Assembly (NCBI RefSeq): GCF_029873635.1 | Contig: NC_080424.1 | Coordinates: 675,501 to 739,500 of the forward strand | From: Malania oleifera | Taxonomy: Eukaryota; Streptophyta; Magnoliopsida; Santalales; Ximeniaceae | DNA: 64,000 nucleotides | Direction of reading: 5' to 3' | Shown: positions 32,341 through 44,125 of the stretch, one piece after another | How the letters are laid out: every line of letters begins with the position of its first letter | Position numbering within the stretch: the first letter of the stretch is position 1 | Notes under the pieces: generated by a model | What the model was told of the DNA's origin: nothing | Database searches by the model: none | The model's input: the letters and a program-made list of their open reading frames with translations, nothing else | Position numbers and translations under genes: made by a program

Positions 32341-33667
32341 AGCATGGGTAATCGTTCTTCTTAATCATGCTATTTGTAAATAGCATTTAAGAAATATATT
32401 TAACCATATTAAGAAATATTTTTCATCCCATGTTGACAAAATCACCGAATTCATGGCCAATAACTGCATTACATGCAAGAATATTTCTTAAATAGCTACA
32501 AGACAAGATTCTTATAGATATTTTCTTGCTCAGTTTCAAGCTATCAGGAATAAAAGTGAAAACAAAAGATGACAAAAGAAAAGGGAGGTGTAAGGCAAAA
32601 TATTCTCTAGCTCTCAACAAAACCATAGTGCTGCCTCATTTTGAACTTAGAAAACATTAGAAAAGAGAGAAAAATATAAGGGAAACCACATTTTTATTTT
32701 GGTTGACGACTAAAGTAAAAATAAATAAATAAATAAATATATATATATATATAATGAAAAAATATTTGATTTCAACATCACTAACCTATGACTTTCCATG
32801 ACTTTTTAATCATGTCCAAATAAATTGTCATTTTTAAGGTATTTGATATAAAGAGAAAGTACAATATAAAAAATATTTCCTTTTTATTTTATTTTTCTTT
32901 CCTTTTCTTAGCCAAAACCCTTGATCCAAACAAGCCACAGTGGCTCCATCTGTGTTAAGGATTTTGCTAGAGAAAATGAAAGGAAAAGAAAGCAAGATAT
33001 GGTTCATTAATTTGGATCAAAGATTTTATGAGAGAAAGGAAAGGAAAAGAAAAGAAAATAAGATGAAGATCAATTTTTCATATTTTCTCTCTATGTTAAT
33101 ATAAATTAGAATGAAGATTTATTCAAATATGGTTGAAAATCAAGAAAAATCAAAGGTTAATGACATGTAAAATGAAAATTTTGCTCACCCATTCACAATA
33201 TATTTTTTTTTCTCTCATTTTCCAAGACAACCAAAAAAAAGGGGGGGGGGGGGGATTTTTTCCTAATTTTCTTCTTTTCCTCCATATTTTCCAAGAACCA
33301 AATGGAGCAATGGTGTTTCCAGTTTCCACCACCTGCAATGATCAATAACCTCTGATCTGTGAGCAATCTTTGGCCAATTCTCCCTCATATCCTTTTGGCA
33401 TCTTTACGGTATGTGGAGATATCCATGAATACTATTTTTATACAAATAGGTGAGACAGCACATTCCTTTTTGTATGTGTTTCAATGGGAGGCAATCAAGA
33501 TTCTGAAGCTAGATGAGTGATTTGGGGTTGCTTACCCATGCTGGTAAGTTAGGCCCTTAAGACCTTTGCATTTTGGATTTTTTGATAGGTAACTTGAAGC
33601 ATGGCCACGTTACCAAAGGCACAAACCCCATCTTTCACTTCATTTTGTTCATCTATCGATCAGATTG
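32341..33667. other. AT-rich spacer downstream of the PPR gene
   Basis: No coding or repeat family is recognised. A TA/AATA run lies at about 32720-32752 and a 14-base G run at 33241-33254. Part should be the 3' flank of the PPR gene. Confidence 0.5.
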
Positions 33668-35083
33668 TCAGACCAAACTAAGGCCTTGAACTTTGGAGGC
33701 ATTACTCTTGTCCATCAATCTTCTCACCCTTGTGGCATCATCAAATCTTCCACTACCAGAAAAGATGTTGGACATAAGAACATAATCCCCACCATGTGCT
33801 CTCTCCATCTCCATTATCTTCTCTGTGACTCTCTCTCCCATCTCAATATAACCATGAAAGCTACAAGCACCCAAAATTGTCCTCCAGATGACTACATTAG
33901 CAATCTCAGCAGGAATCTCAGAAGCAATCCTCTCTGCTTCATCCAATCTCCCAGCCCTCCCTAACATGTCTATCAAGCAACCATAGTGCTTAATATCTGG
34001 AATAATCTGATATTCATTTGTCATTTTTCTGAAAAATCCAAGCCCCTCCTCAACCAAACCTCCATGACTACAGGCATGTAGAATGCTCAAGAATGTGATT
34101 CTATTCGGCCTTAGACATGCCTTCGCCATTCTCTCAAAATTTTCAAGCGCATCTTTCGCCCTCCCATGCATTGCAAACCCAGATATGATTGACGTCCAGG
34201 ACACCAAATTTCTCACATCGGCTACTATCTCCTCAAAAACTCTAGACGCACTCCATATGCACCCACATTTTGCGTATGCATCTATGAGGGAATTCATAAT
34301 ACGGATGTCACGTGTTGTAAACCCCTTTTTTTCTGCATAGGCGTGGATTGATTGACAAATGGGAAGGGCCCCAAGACCTGAAATGGCAGGGAAAATGGCC
34401 AGCATAGTTACTTGGGTAGGTCTTACGCCTTCATGCCCAACCATTGTCCCAAACAAGGAGAGTGCCTCTCTCGGCTGATGATTCCGCGCGTATCCATCAA
34501 TGACACCAGTCCAGGAGACAACCGTCCGGGTTGGCATCCGAGTGAAGAGAGAGCGAGCGAGGCTGAGCTCGCCCCACTTAATCAAACCAGTAATCAATAC
34601 ATTCCAGCTCACGGGGTTCCTGTGAGGCATTCCGTCGAACACTATTTGGGCCTCCAGCAACGACCCAGAAGTACAGTACGCATCAACCAGAGCCGTCTGT
34701 ACGTACACGTGGGATTCGAAACCAGCTTTGAAAGTGAGAGCGTGAAGCTGAACTCGCCCAACGGCGTAGCGGAGATTGGTACACGCCTTAAGCAGGAAAG
34801 AGTAGGTGAAGCTATCAAAGGAAAGAGAAGGAGAGAAGGATTGCAGGAATTTGAAAAGGAAGAGGGATTCTTGGGGGAAGACACCCAGGGAATAGTGTCG
34901 GAGGAGAGCATTCCAGAGCGGCATGTCGTCGGCGCAGCGGCTGCCGGCGGCGGTCAGCTGAGAGTGGAGTTGCTGAGCTGGGCGGCGTTCTGAAGTCTGT
35001 TTGAGCAGGAGAGAAAGCATGTGAGTGCGTGTAGAGGTGAACGCTATGGGTTTGAAGCACGAAGAAGGTGAAGCCCGTCTCAT
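33668..35083 (-). CDS. Pentatricopeptide-repeat protein, PLS class with E domain (At1g09220-like)
   Basis: Intronless gene of 471 codons for an RNA-binding PPR protein of the PLS subfamily, which acts in organelle RNA editing or processing. PPR units follow each other from about residue 50. Examples are VQTALVDAYCTSGSLLEAQI (about 128-150), SWNVLITGLIKWGELSLARS (about 157-178) and VSWTGVIDGYARNHQPREAL (about 189-208). NSLIDAYAKCGCIWSASRVF (about 263-285) and YGCLIDMLGRAGRLDEAERI (about 367-386) come later. The end is an E-type motif (VVIWRTILGACSFHG, HGGDYVLMSNIFSGSGR) without a DYW deaminase. Wording of the central and C-terminal parts closely follows Arabidopsis At1g09220, predicted mitochondrial. 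The Ser/Arg-rich N-terminus (MRRASPSSC) suits an organelle presequence. The start is the first in-frame ATG; another ATG at 35147 is out of frame and opens a 110-codon overlapping upstream frame that could lower translation. No defects are seen. Confidence 0.85.
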   Translation of the reverse strand: MRRASPSSCFKPIAFTSTRTHMLSLLLKQTSERRPAQQLHSQLTAAGSRCADDMPLWNALLRHYSLGVFPQESLFLFKFLQSFSPSLSFDSFTYSFLLKACTNLRYAVGRVQLHALTFKAGFESHVYVQTALVDAYCTSGSLLEAQIVFDGMPHRNPVSWNVLITGLIKWGELSLARSLFTRMPTRTVVSWTGVIDGYARNHQPREALSLFGTMVGHEGVRPTQVTMLAIFPAISGLGALPICQSIHAYAEKKGFTTRDIRIMNSLIDAYAKCGCIWSASRVFEEIVADVRNLVSWTSIISGFAMHGRAKDALENFERMAKACLRPNRITFLSILHACSHGGLVEEGLGFFRKMTNEYQIIPDIKHYGCLIDMLGRAGRLDEAERIASEIPAEIANVVIWRTILGACSFHGYIEMGERVTEKIMEMERAHGGDYVLMSNIFSGSGRFDDATRVRRLMDKSNASKVQGLSLV

Positions 35084-35334
35084 TCCTCACCACAAAAACC
35101 AGAGAGACTCGGAGCTTTTGTGATGGCCGGCTCCCCGATCTCACCATGTTTGCTGCAAATGGAACCCCTTCAATTTACATCAAACAGGGAATTGCTTTCT
35201 GAGAAGCACAGGCATTGAATTAAAACCACCATGTCGTTGAAATGAGACTTCTTTCTTCTTCTGCCCGTCCTCTTGAAGAGAATATAAGTCTGATAATTAC
35301 TTTTTTTCAAAAAAATAAAGTAAAACTTATACAT
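35084..35334. promoter_or_regulatory. Upstream region of the PPR gene
   Basis: It contains the out-of-frame upstream ATG (35147) in a G/C-rich leader and, beyond 35230, AT-rich DNA. No distinct TATA box could be assigned. Confidence 0.3.
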
Positions 35335-36079
35335 TGTTAAGAAAAGTATAAAAATTAATGTGCCAAACTCTTTATTTTTTATCACCATAAACATTATGTT
35401 TTATCTTTATTGCCTTATAAAAGGGTTCTCTTTCTCATTTTGATATACACACATAAAAAAAAAATGTTTGAAGTGTGTAAACGAATAGAAAAGATGAGAG
35501 AAGAGGAGAAATACAAAGAAAAAAAAGATATTTTGTAAGATTGGTTCTAAATCATCTTGTAATTCCTCCTAAGATAGTAAAATTTTTTATCCAATTCACC
35601 CGTAGAGTAGGCATAACTGAATCCACATAAAATTTTTGTCTTATCTCTATTTATTTTTCTGCATATTTTACAACACGGTATGAGCACGAAACTCTAATTA
35701 TCTGAGATATTTCTTTAAATTTTATTTAATTTATTTCTTGTAAGTTTTACTCTATAAGAGTATAATATTCTTCATAAGAGAATATGTCTTTTAAATTTTA
35801 AAGTGTATCTAAAAAAGATGATAAGATAGACCTCCTGAAGAGACTATGTATCTAGTCTCCAGAAGAGATGGTAAATACCTTGTGAAGAGGGTATATTTTT
35901 AACTTCCCAAAAAGATGTTAAAATCAACCTCCTAAAGAGGTGAGACATTTATCCTCTAGATGAGGTAGTACATTTAACCTCCGGAAGAGGTGGTAAATTA
36001 TTGCTCATTTTCATATTGTAATTGAAATCATATTCCTGAAGAGTACGAATTAAGAAAAAAAAAATGTTTCTGAAGAAAC
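35335..36079 (+). mobile_element. Copia-4, 5' part: LTR end, primer site and repeat-rich leader
   Basis: A TATA box CCTTATAAAAGGG is at about 35411-35424 and the LTR appears to end TTTTACA near 35672. A degenerate tRNA-Met primer site follows (CGGTATGAGCACG, about 35675-35687). The leader holds repeated CCTCC-GAAGAGG-like units (35830-36075) typical of one copia family. The left LTR edge is uncertain. The element is interrupted at 36080 and resumes at 48904. Confidence 0.55.
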
Positions 36080-37977
36080 TGTTGACCTAATAAGTCACGC
36101 CCAGTTTTGATCATAACAAATACTCTTGGTGCTGATGGTTGTACTAAGGCTTGCATGCAGGTTCACTGTTCACGTGTATTAGGATTGAAAGACATACCAC
36201 AATGGTGTGCGGTGTTCGTGCCAAAAAATGAAGTTTTCTGTGTTATATTTGTATTTATCTTTCATTTTCTTCATTCTAGGATTTAATATTTATTATGAAC
36301 TATACACCCTATGACCTGTAATATTTTGCATCATGCAAGATAGGTAGGTATGCTCATATTAACCCTAGTTGGACTTTAGATACCTACACTCAGTGCTTAT
36401 AGTCCTCAACATCACTTATTATATCAGGGGAATCAATTCAAGAAAAAATGGACTTAATGAAAATCTTGAGAGAGTTCGAGTGACCGAACCCTAGACAAGT
36501 CAACTTGTTGACTTTAACGAATCTTCCTCGGGCACCTGAACCTTTTTGAACAAATCTTCCTTGGGCACCCGAACCAGTGTCAGAACACTTTTCAACTACC
36601 CGGGCACCTGAACCTTCACGTTCATTATGGCCTCGGGTGACCGAATTAGTTAGTTCGGTTAACCAAACTTAGCTTCGGGTGCCCGAACCTCGGATAGAAT
36701 GCTACTGACTTTGGTTCAGCCAACTGACCCTGATTTCGGACACCCGAACCTTTAAAATTGATTTTTTAACTGAGTCTATTCGGGCGACCGAACTAAAGAT
36801 CAGCCACTCGAATCTCTCAGGTTAAATTAATTTTTACTGCAAATTAAATGGATAAATGAGGTTAATTTTTCTAAACTTCCCATTGAGTCCCCAACGGTCA
36901 AAATTTCCTCCTTGTCTTTATATACATGTTCATTTGCAATAATTAGCAAGTATTAGCAAAACTGATTAGGGCCAAAATTCTCTCAAATTCAAAAATCTTA
37001 GTTTAGCCTATATTACTCTCATATACTCAAAAGCTTCATTTTCCTTAATTATCCAAGAGTTGTGAGTGTATTTAGAGTACTTGTGCTTCATTCTTTATTT
37101 GTTTAAATACTCTCATTTGTTTGATTGTTGATTGATTTTAACATTGAGAGTAAAGCTTAAGTTCTCTCATCAATTTTGTTTGATAAATCTTGTGTGGGGA
37201 ACACTTAGTGGCTTGTGGTTATTGCATTGTCATTGCAAGTTACCTAAGCCTATATTTTTGTGTGCAAAAATCATTTTCAAAGTTTGCATTCAAGCACTCC
37301 TTGTGTTTAATTCATTGAAAATATCTTGTTGAATTGTTTGAATCAACTAGCTAGCATATTTGAAACCTTGATCTGATTTTGTGATATTCACATACTGTGT
37401 TTCAAATCTTATTTTGATATAGACTCTAGATCTAGATAGATTATCATACTTGATTGAGTGTTTAGCACACATTAGAGCACCGGACATATTTACATATCAT
37501 TTGTGCTTGCATTATTGCTTGAACTATACTGGTGTACATATCTACTTGTGAAGAAGCGCATTTCTGTGTACAAAAATTTTATACCATTTGTTGTATTTCA
37601 GGCGTCGGCCTAAAGAGGGAGACTCGCCCTATGGAATAGTCTCGGACCGGTTTAAACCCGGTTAGGAAAGTTAGGTGCGTCACCCTAGTAAGGCGTATTG
37701 TATTAGGTGCGCTCCACCCGTTTAAGTGAATCGTAGTGGAATCCTTGTGCTGGTGTAGCCAAGGCGGGGACGTAGGCAATTTGGCCGAACCTCATTAACA
37801 TATCACGTGTATTGATTACCTTTCCGCACTTTACTATTACTGCACATGTATGTTTATTTATTGATTGCATAGATTGACCCTAGGCTTGTGCAATACTGAT
37901 GTCAGTGATTTGATTTAGGGTATAAAATTTTTAAATACCAATTCACCCCCTCTCTTGAGATTGCACCAAAGCTAACA
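36080..37977 (+). repeat. Sirevirus-like 5' LTR (1898 bp)
   Basis: Begins TGTTGACCTA and ends GCTAACA. It contains the palindrome array at 36475-36800 and a TATA box (TTTATATAC) at 36917-36925. It aligns along its whole length with 46933-48903 with scattered differences. Confidence 0.88.
36475..36800. promoter_or_regulatory. Array of GTTCGG..CCGAAC palindromes in the LTR
   Basis: About nine diverged copies of the imperfect palindrome TTCGGGYRACCGAAC are seen, for example at 36476, 36656 and 36778. They lie upstream of the LTR TATA box at 36917. Sireviruses are known to carry CG-containing palindromes in the LTR. A role in promoter binding is inference. Confidence 0.7.
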
Positions 37978-38032
37978 ACTGGTATCAGAGCCTCGTAATT
38001 TAGACTTAAACATCATTTAGTAAAAGATCACG

Positions 38033-39275
38033 ATGGCTTGTGTTAGTGCATCCCCTTTATGTGAGGGAAGATTGATCACACACCCACCAGTATTCTGTGG
38101 TGATAACTATGTTGTATGGAAATTTAAAATGACTGTGTATGTGAAAGCTTTAAATTAGAAATTTTGGAATGTCATTGATCAGGGTGATAGTGTGCTTGTT
38201 AAATCCATTGGTTGTACTAGTGTTCCTAAATCTGAGTATGAATTGAATGATAATGATAGGAACTTAGTGCAGGTAAATTTTGATGTCATGAATACCTTAC
38301 TACATGCTTTGGATTCTAATGTTTTATGTGAGGTTATGGCGTGTAGTAATGCTAAGGAAATCTGGGATGAACTTGAGAGGAGATATGGAGCACCCATGCA
38401 AAACAATGTGATCTCTCTGTGTGACTCAAGCCCTACTGATCCCCAAGGAGGTAACCAGTGCTTTGTTGCCTTAACAGATAATAAGGTTATCTCTGTTCCT
38501 CCTACTTCAGTAGATAAATCTAAAAATGATCCATATGCTGATTTGAATGACGCGTTTGATTGTGAATCATATGATAGTACTGATGATGAAAGCATGCCAA
38601 CTTATGAAGAATTGCAAATTGAATATGTTAGGACTCATAAGTTACTTGTTAAATGTAATAAGAAATATTCAATTTTGGAAAATAAGTATGAAGCATGCAT
38701 AAAAGAGTGTGAATCTAAAATTCTTGCTGAAAGAGAGAATGACCTGAAAATTAAAAGACTAGAAAGCAAGAATGAATCATTAGAAAAGGAATTGACTGTC
38801 TTAAAATCTAAAATTTCTAATGATGATAATAAAGACCACCTGATTGCAGAACTTGAACAAAAGACAAACAATATGACTAAAGAATTCATTAAGCTTCAAG
38901 ATGTTTGCAAGGGTCTTAAAAATTTGAAAACTAAAGAGTTAGAAAATAAAATAGAGGACCGGTGTAAGATCATTTACACTTTCACTAGAGGTAAGGACAA
39001 CTTTGATAAGTTGTTAGGATCACATAAAATGATCTTGGATAGGGAAGGTATAGGTTATAACGGAATTAGATGTAGGAAGAAGAAAAACCTATACATGGGG
39101 TACTTTGTTAGGGAGTCCAAAGATTATACTAGTACCTCTCCCGGTCCATACACCCACATCTATTATGCATAATGTAAAAAGAAGGGTCATACTAAATTTG
39201 ATTGTGCATTTAAAAGAAAGGGAGTTAAAATGAAACAAGTTTGGAGAGTGAAATCTGATCCCATCTCTTCTTGAC
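38033..39275 (+). pseudogene. Sirevirus-like gag with coiled coil and zinc knuckle, broken
   Basis: Starts 50 bp after the primer site (MACVSASPLCEGRL), with FCGDNYVVWKFKMTVY typical of copia gag. An early TAG (about 38156) and a TAA (39170) interrupt the frame. Between them 326 codons are open. The UBN2-type gag core includes KEIWDELERRYG (38354-38390). A long charged coiled coil runs from about 38600 to 38960, and a CKKKGHTKFDC zinc-knuckle half follows the second stop (39173-39205). It would form the particle shell. Absence of pol means any movement needed enzymes from another element. Confidence 0.75.
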
Positions 39276-39427
39276 TCTTAAGTGCTCCATTGTGTCCATA
39301 AGGCAGGTTGGGATGATTCCTAAAAGCCCTAGATATCATATTTAAATCATAAGGGTATTTGTATCGGAAGATTGGTAGAAAGGAAAAAAGTTGACCTAGT
39401 TCGGGCTACCGAACCATTCAGTGTTTT

Positions 39428-40274
39428 TGTAACGACCCGAATTTCAAATGGAATTTAAATGATAAAAGAAAAGGGAAATGGAAGTTGGGAAAAGAAGGGA
39501 AGCTGCCAAGCTTCGTCGATGAACACAGGGTTTCATCGATGAAGGCTTTAAAGATTTCGTCAACGAACACAGGGCTTCGTCGACGAGAAAATGCCGAGAG
39601 GGGTTTTTGAGCTGACTGAATTTCTTCGACGAGGAGTGGATTTTGTCGACGAAATTTGTGAAGGACTCGTCGACGAAGGTCGGGCTCGTCAATGAATTCC
39701 GCTATCATATAAATATGAAAAATCCGGATTTTTAAAGCTTTATTAAGAAGCTAACTCACACTCTCTCTCTCCCCTTCGGTTTTCTCTTTTTCTTTCATCG
39801 ATTTCGGGCCAGATCTTCGCCGGATCGACAATATGAAGTCACCACGACGCTCCTGGCGGAGTTCTCTTCAAATCTACTGGAGCGGATCGTGGGAAAAAGC
39901 TAGTTGGAAATCATCCCAGAGTTGAGGTAAGACTTTTTAAGCCATATTTGGTCTTGCGCTAGTTATAAGAAATGTTGTGTGCATGAAAATACTGAAGTTT
40001 AATACTTGGGGTTTTTAGTTTCAAAGTATTGGTCAGGGAACCCCTCAGGTGTTAAACTTGAATGCTTTTGGGTAAAAACTTTCTACTCAATATGTGGGTT
40101 TTTGATAGTTGAGGAAAGTATTATATGCTTAGAAATACTGAAGTTTAATTCTGAGATTTTTTATTTTCAAGGTGTTGAGTTAGGAACCCTGCGGGTACGG
40201 GGCAGTTTTATTAGGGGCTTTCCAGGAATCAAGTAAGGGAATAAACTAAACTAGTTTATATTTTTGAGAAAATG

Positions 40275-40317
<43 letters not shown>

Positions 40318-41661
40318 CATTTGATTTATGGAAAATGTATAAGTTTATATATATGATTTATATTTTCAAAACACTGTGAAAATGATTGTATATTGAATAT
40401 GTGGAAAATCTGTTGTGTGGCACGAGTAAAATGTTGGGAAATACTGTTTTCTAGGAATGTGGATGATATGGATTTTTATGTTGGAAAACCGGCGTACGGG
40501 CCGAGATTTTTATATGATTTGCCAGCGTACGGGCTATGCTATGTTTTGCCAGCGTACGGGTTGTGCTATATGACTGTGATTTGTCGGTGTATGGGCCGAG
40601 CTTTGATAAAATGTGTAATACCGACATACGGGCCGATGATTTTCATGATATATGTATATGTGCAAATGATATGATTAATATGAAAATTAATGATATGAAA
40701 TATCCATGTATCACGATTTTAGTATATGTATATGATATCAGAACCTGGTTGGTTTGGTTTAGGCTAGCACTTGCACGGTACCATTGCTATGTGTCCATGG
40801 TCTTCGTGATCATGATATCTGTGTTAATAGCGCTGTACGAAGTGGTGTGAGATTGGATGGTCGATGTGGTTATTTTCAAGAAGTGTGCTGTTATCGCCCC
40901 TGGTATACGGACCAGTCTGGGTAGACCCATCGGACCTACAGACTAGACTATCAACTTGGCAGTGGTCGGCCAATCATTGTCAGGTCCCGCCTTCGGGCCA
41001 CACAACCCAGTCATGTGGGGGTAATACATGACAACAGCCAGCTAACCTACCAGGATGGTTTTTATGTCATTATTATTATTATGATATGAGATAAGAAATG
41101 TTTATGAAAATGCAGTATGTTCTGCCATGTTTTGATATACATATGTTTTCCTAGATTTGATGAACAGTATTGAATATGTTATGTATGGTATATGTAGAAC
41201 ACAAAATACTCATGTTGTCACACACTGGTATTAGTTTATTTCCCTTACTGAGAGGTGTCTCACCCCTAAATTTTACAAACTTTTCAGGAGTCCTAGATAG
41301 GAGAGCGGGAAAAGCCTCGCTAACATAGTGTGTTTATCTGCCCTCTGCGATGGGTAAGTTTTTGTAGGGCCAGTTAGATTTTTTGGGAATTGTCCCTAGA
41401 TTTCATTTTTGGGATGTATATATGGAAGTGCAATGATTGTAGTAACTCTGGTACGTTGTGATGTATGATATGATGGTATGTATATGATTGTACATTTTCT
41501 GCTGCTTAGACTTCTACTGTATGTTTTGATGTATCCCTGGCACCCACGGGTCTAGGTGGATTGTGACCTGCTGAGCTAGAATGTGAGATGTGTGGTATTG
41601 ATTTTATGATGATATTATTATTATAAAAAAAATATATGTGGAAAATGAGCAGGTCGTGACA
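39428..41661 (+). mobile_element. Solo LTR (2234 bp), gypsy type
   Basis: Flanked by the exact duplication GTTTT (39423-39427, 41662-41666). It starts TGTAACGACCC and ends GGTCGTGACA. It carries the TTCGTCGACGAA array (39512-39700), a TATA box (39706-39715), a CT-rich leader, a (TA)n run (40276-40312) and a CGTACGGGC minisatellite (40489-40640). No primer site, gag or pol is inside. The family is inferred from the terminal sequences and its shared structure with other copies here. Confidence 0.85.
40489..40640. repeat. Minisatellite with GCGTACGGGC core, about 5 copies
   Basis: GGCGTACGGGCC, CAGCGTACGGGC, CAGCGTACGGGT, CGGTGTATGGGCC and CGACATACGGGCC are spaced about 35-45 bp apart. The central CGTACG is a palindrome. 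Confidence 0.75.
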
Positions 41662-41963
41662 GTTTTAGCACTTCGGGCGACCGAACTTGGAAGTCCGATC
41701 AGGGTGTTGACCACTCTTTGGGCGGATGAACCTCTCCGTTCAATTTCATTCGGGTTGCTGAATCAGGTTTGAGTAACTAAATTTAATTTCGGGTAACCAA
41801 ATGTACATTTCGGGTGACCGATCGATGTAGTTCATTTTAAGTTTGGGCTGCCAAGTCTTGATTTTGCAAAATGGCGCCTAAACTTCAGCCGACCAAACCA
41901 TCGCTTGGTCAACTAAGCAGACTCAGTAAGGCTCTGCAATTATTGCAGTTCGAGCGACCGAAC

Positions 41964-43985
41964 TTGTAACGTCCTGCTATTTCTTTTCCAGTTTTGACTT
42001 TTTTTTTAATACTGTAAGATTTATAATGCTCTAATATCTACTAAATTAAACCAAACCATCAACCTAAGCAGGGAGAAGCGGAATCCATATTAACATCATC
42101 AAGCAAATATACAATACCAGAGTGCTAAAATGTGTCCCCAAAATATACATATAAGACTGTTTCCCAAAATACCCTCAACTGGGCTAGGGCTATACATAAA
42201 TACTCTAAAAAATACTCACTTTACTGACAGGGCAGTACTGAAGCCCTTCTAACTGCGAGCTTGATCTACTCGCCTATCTGGATCACCTGAAAAATGTTAA
42301 AGTAATGGGATGAGCCAACACTCAGCAATACGAAATATGCTATTGCTAGTGTGTGACAAATGAGTTACAATACTGAGAAGATCTGTTTCTATATAATCAC
42401 ATTTAACTGAATCTAAAAATATAGTACGAATAATATAACAACCACCTACCCATGTTGCTTAACATATCTATATTTTAGGTTTCTATACATAATACCTTTA
42501 ATATATATAAACATATATTCCCTGTTTCTGTGAAACTGTACATACATAATAATAACTGAAAATTTCCCTGGATGGCTATATGTCATGATTTAACCCCTCA
42601 TGATAGGGTTGTGCAGCTCGAAGGCGGGATCTACCCTGGCTGGCCGACCAGGATAAACCACTATTCTCCATCAGTCTTATCAACCCTCCTCAACCCATAT
42701 CTGATGGGGAGCCTGTCCTCTCCTGGGCATTTGATCGACCTACTTACCACGTATTATCTGAATAGGTGGTTGTACTCTATACTGAATATCTGTATATAAC
42801 AAGGGTACCATGCTCTGCTGACTCTGATCCATCAGGGTCTGATACTAAATAATACATTACTATATAAAATCTATCTGTTTTACCATGATTCTGTATTATC
42901 TGTATTAACCATGACGCTTTGATAAACTGTACCTGTATCAACTATATTTCTGAAATAAATTGTAAAATTGTATGTCATGGTACTGAAAACTGTATAATCA
43001 TGGTATTCTGAAAATACTACAAAACATATTCCATGTCTGTATAATCTGTAAAACAAAATCTTGAAAATACTATAAAAACATGTTTTTGTACTATATCCAT
43101 ATTCTCATGCCACACAGTAATTTAAAAACATTTTAAACGTATTTGATACACTGTATAAATTCCTGTTGTGAAATAATAATCTGATAAAAACATATAATTC
43201 ATACTGAAATCATACTAGTATTACCTAGCATAGTATATTTCCCTTACCTGATTTCTGCTAAAATCCCCCTACTGTAGCGGGTCCTACACTCGCAGGGTTC
43301 TCCACTCAATACCTTGAAAACCATAAAACCTAGAACAAAACATCATTATTTCTACGTCTTCTACACTTCTTACAACTGCTGAAAAGCCTAATTTCAAATA
43401 AAAGACCTCACCCTAAATCCAGGATGAAATGCAACTTCGTCCCACCGACGATTCGCTCTGGCTGACTTAGGAAGAACTTCCCCAGGAGCATCGTGGTGGC
43501 CTCAGATCGTCGATCCGGTGAATGACAGAGCCGCAATTGAAGAGAGATGGAGGTGGAGCCATAGGAGAGAGAGAGAAAGAGAGTGAATTTTGCTGAAAAT
43601 TTATGCATTTAACCCGGTTTTAGTCTATTTATACTGTGGAATTCGTCGACGAGCCATGTCACCTCATCAACGAGTCCTATGGAAAGTTCGTTGACGAATC
43701 TGCACCCTCATCAACGAATTTCAGACTTCCCAAAAATCCTCTCTCAATATCTTCTTGTTGACAAGATGTGACCTCGTCAACGAGATCCTAAAGAACTCTC
43801 GTCAATGAAACCCCTGTGTTCGTCGACGAGGCCTGGAAAATTTTCTTGGGATTATTACATCCAAAGTGTAACATCATTAACGAACGTGAAGTGTTTGTCG
43901 ACGAAGTTGACTGCCTCCTTCTGTTACTGTTTCCATTTCTATTCCTCTTTATTATTTAAATACCCTTATTTTTCGAGTCGTTACA
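41964..43985 (-). mobile_element. Solo LTR (2022 bp), gypsy type, minus orientation
   Basis: Flanked by the exact duplication GAACT (41959-41963, 43986-43990). On the complement it starts TGTAACGACTCG and ends GACGTTACA. The TTCGTCGACGAA-type array is at 43638-43915, followed (minus) by a TATA box at about 43625-43635. It landed inside the internal palindrome array of the Sirevirus-like element. Confidence 0.85.
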
Positions 43986-44125
43986 GAACTCCTTCTTAGG
44001 CGCCCGAACCGCGCTGTAATATAAAAGAAACCACACAAAATAGTTCATTTTTCCATCCACTCTTGATAGCTCCCTTGCATTTCCCATTTCCAGCCTAGTG
44101 CTCTTTAGGAAAACTTCCTCTCATT

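Larger units (their letters stand above)
39396..44010. promoter_or_regulatory. Internal copy of the palindrome array, ahead of the accessory ORF
   Basis: Ignoring two solo LTR insertions, the element has about ten TTCGGGYRACCGAAC-like motifs between gag and the accessory ORF. They are at 39401, along 41670-41963 (for example 41672, 41752, 41811 and 41949) and at 43998-44010. The last lies about 10 bp upstream of TAATATAAAAG (44018-44027), and the ORF starts about 100 bp after that. The arrangement copies the LTR promoter layout. Confidence 0.6.

Noticed and set aside
34412-34993. 193-codon plus-strand frame inside the PPR gene
   Set aside because: It is antisense to a well-supported PPR reading frame and has no family features.
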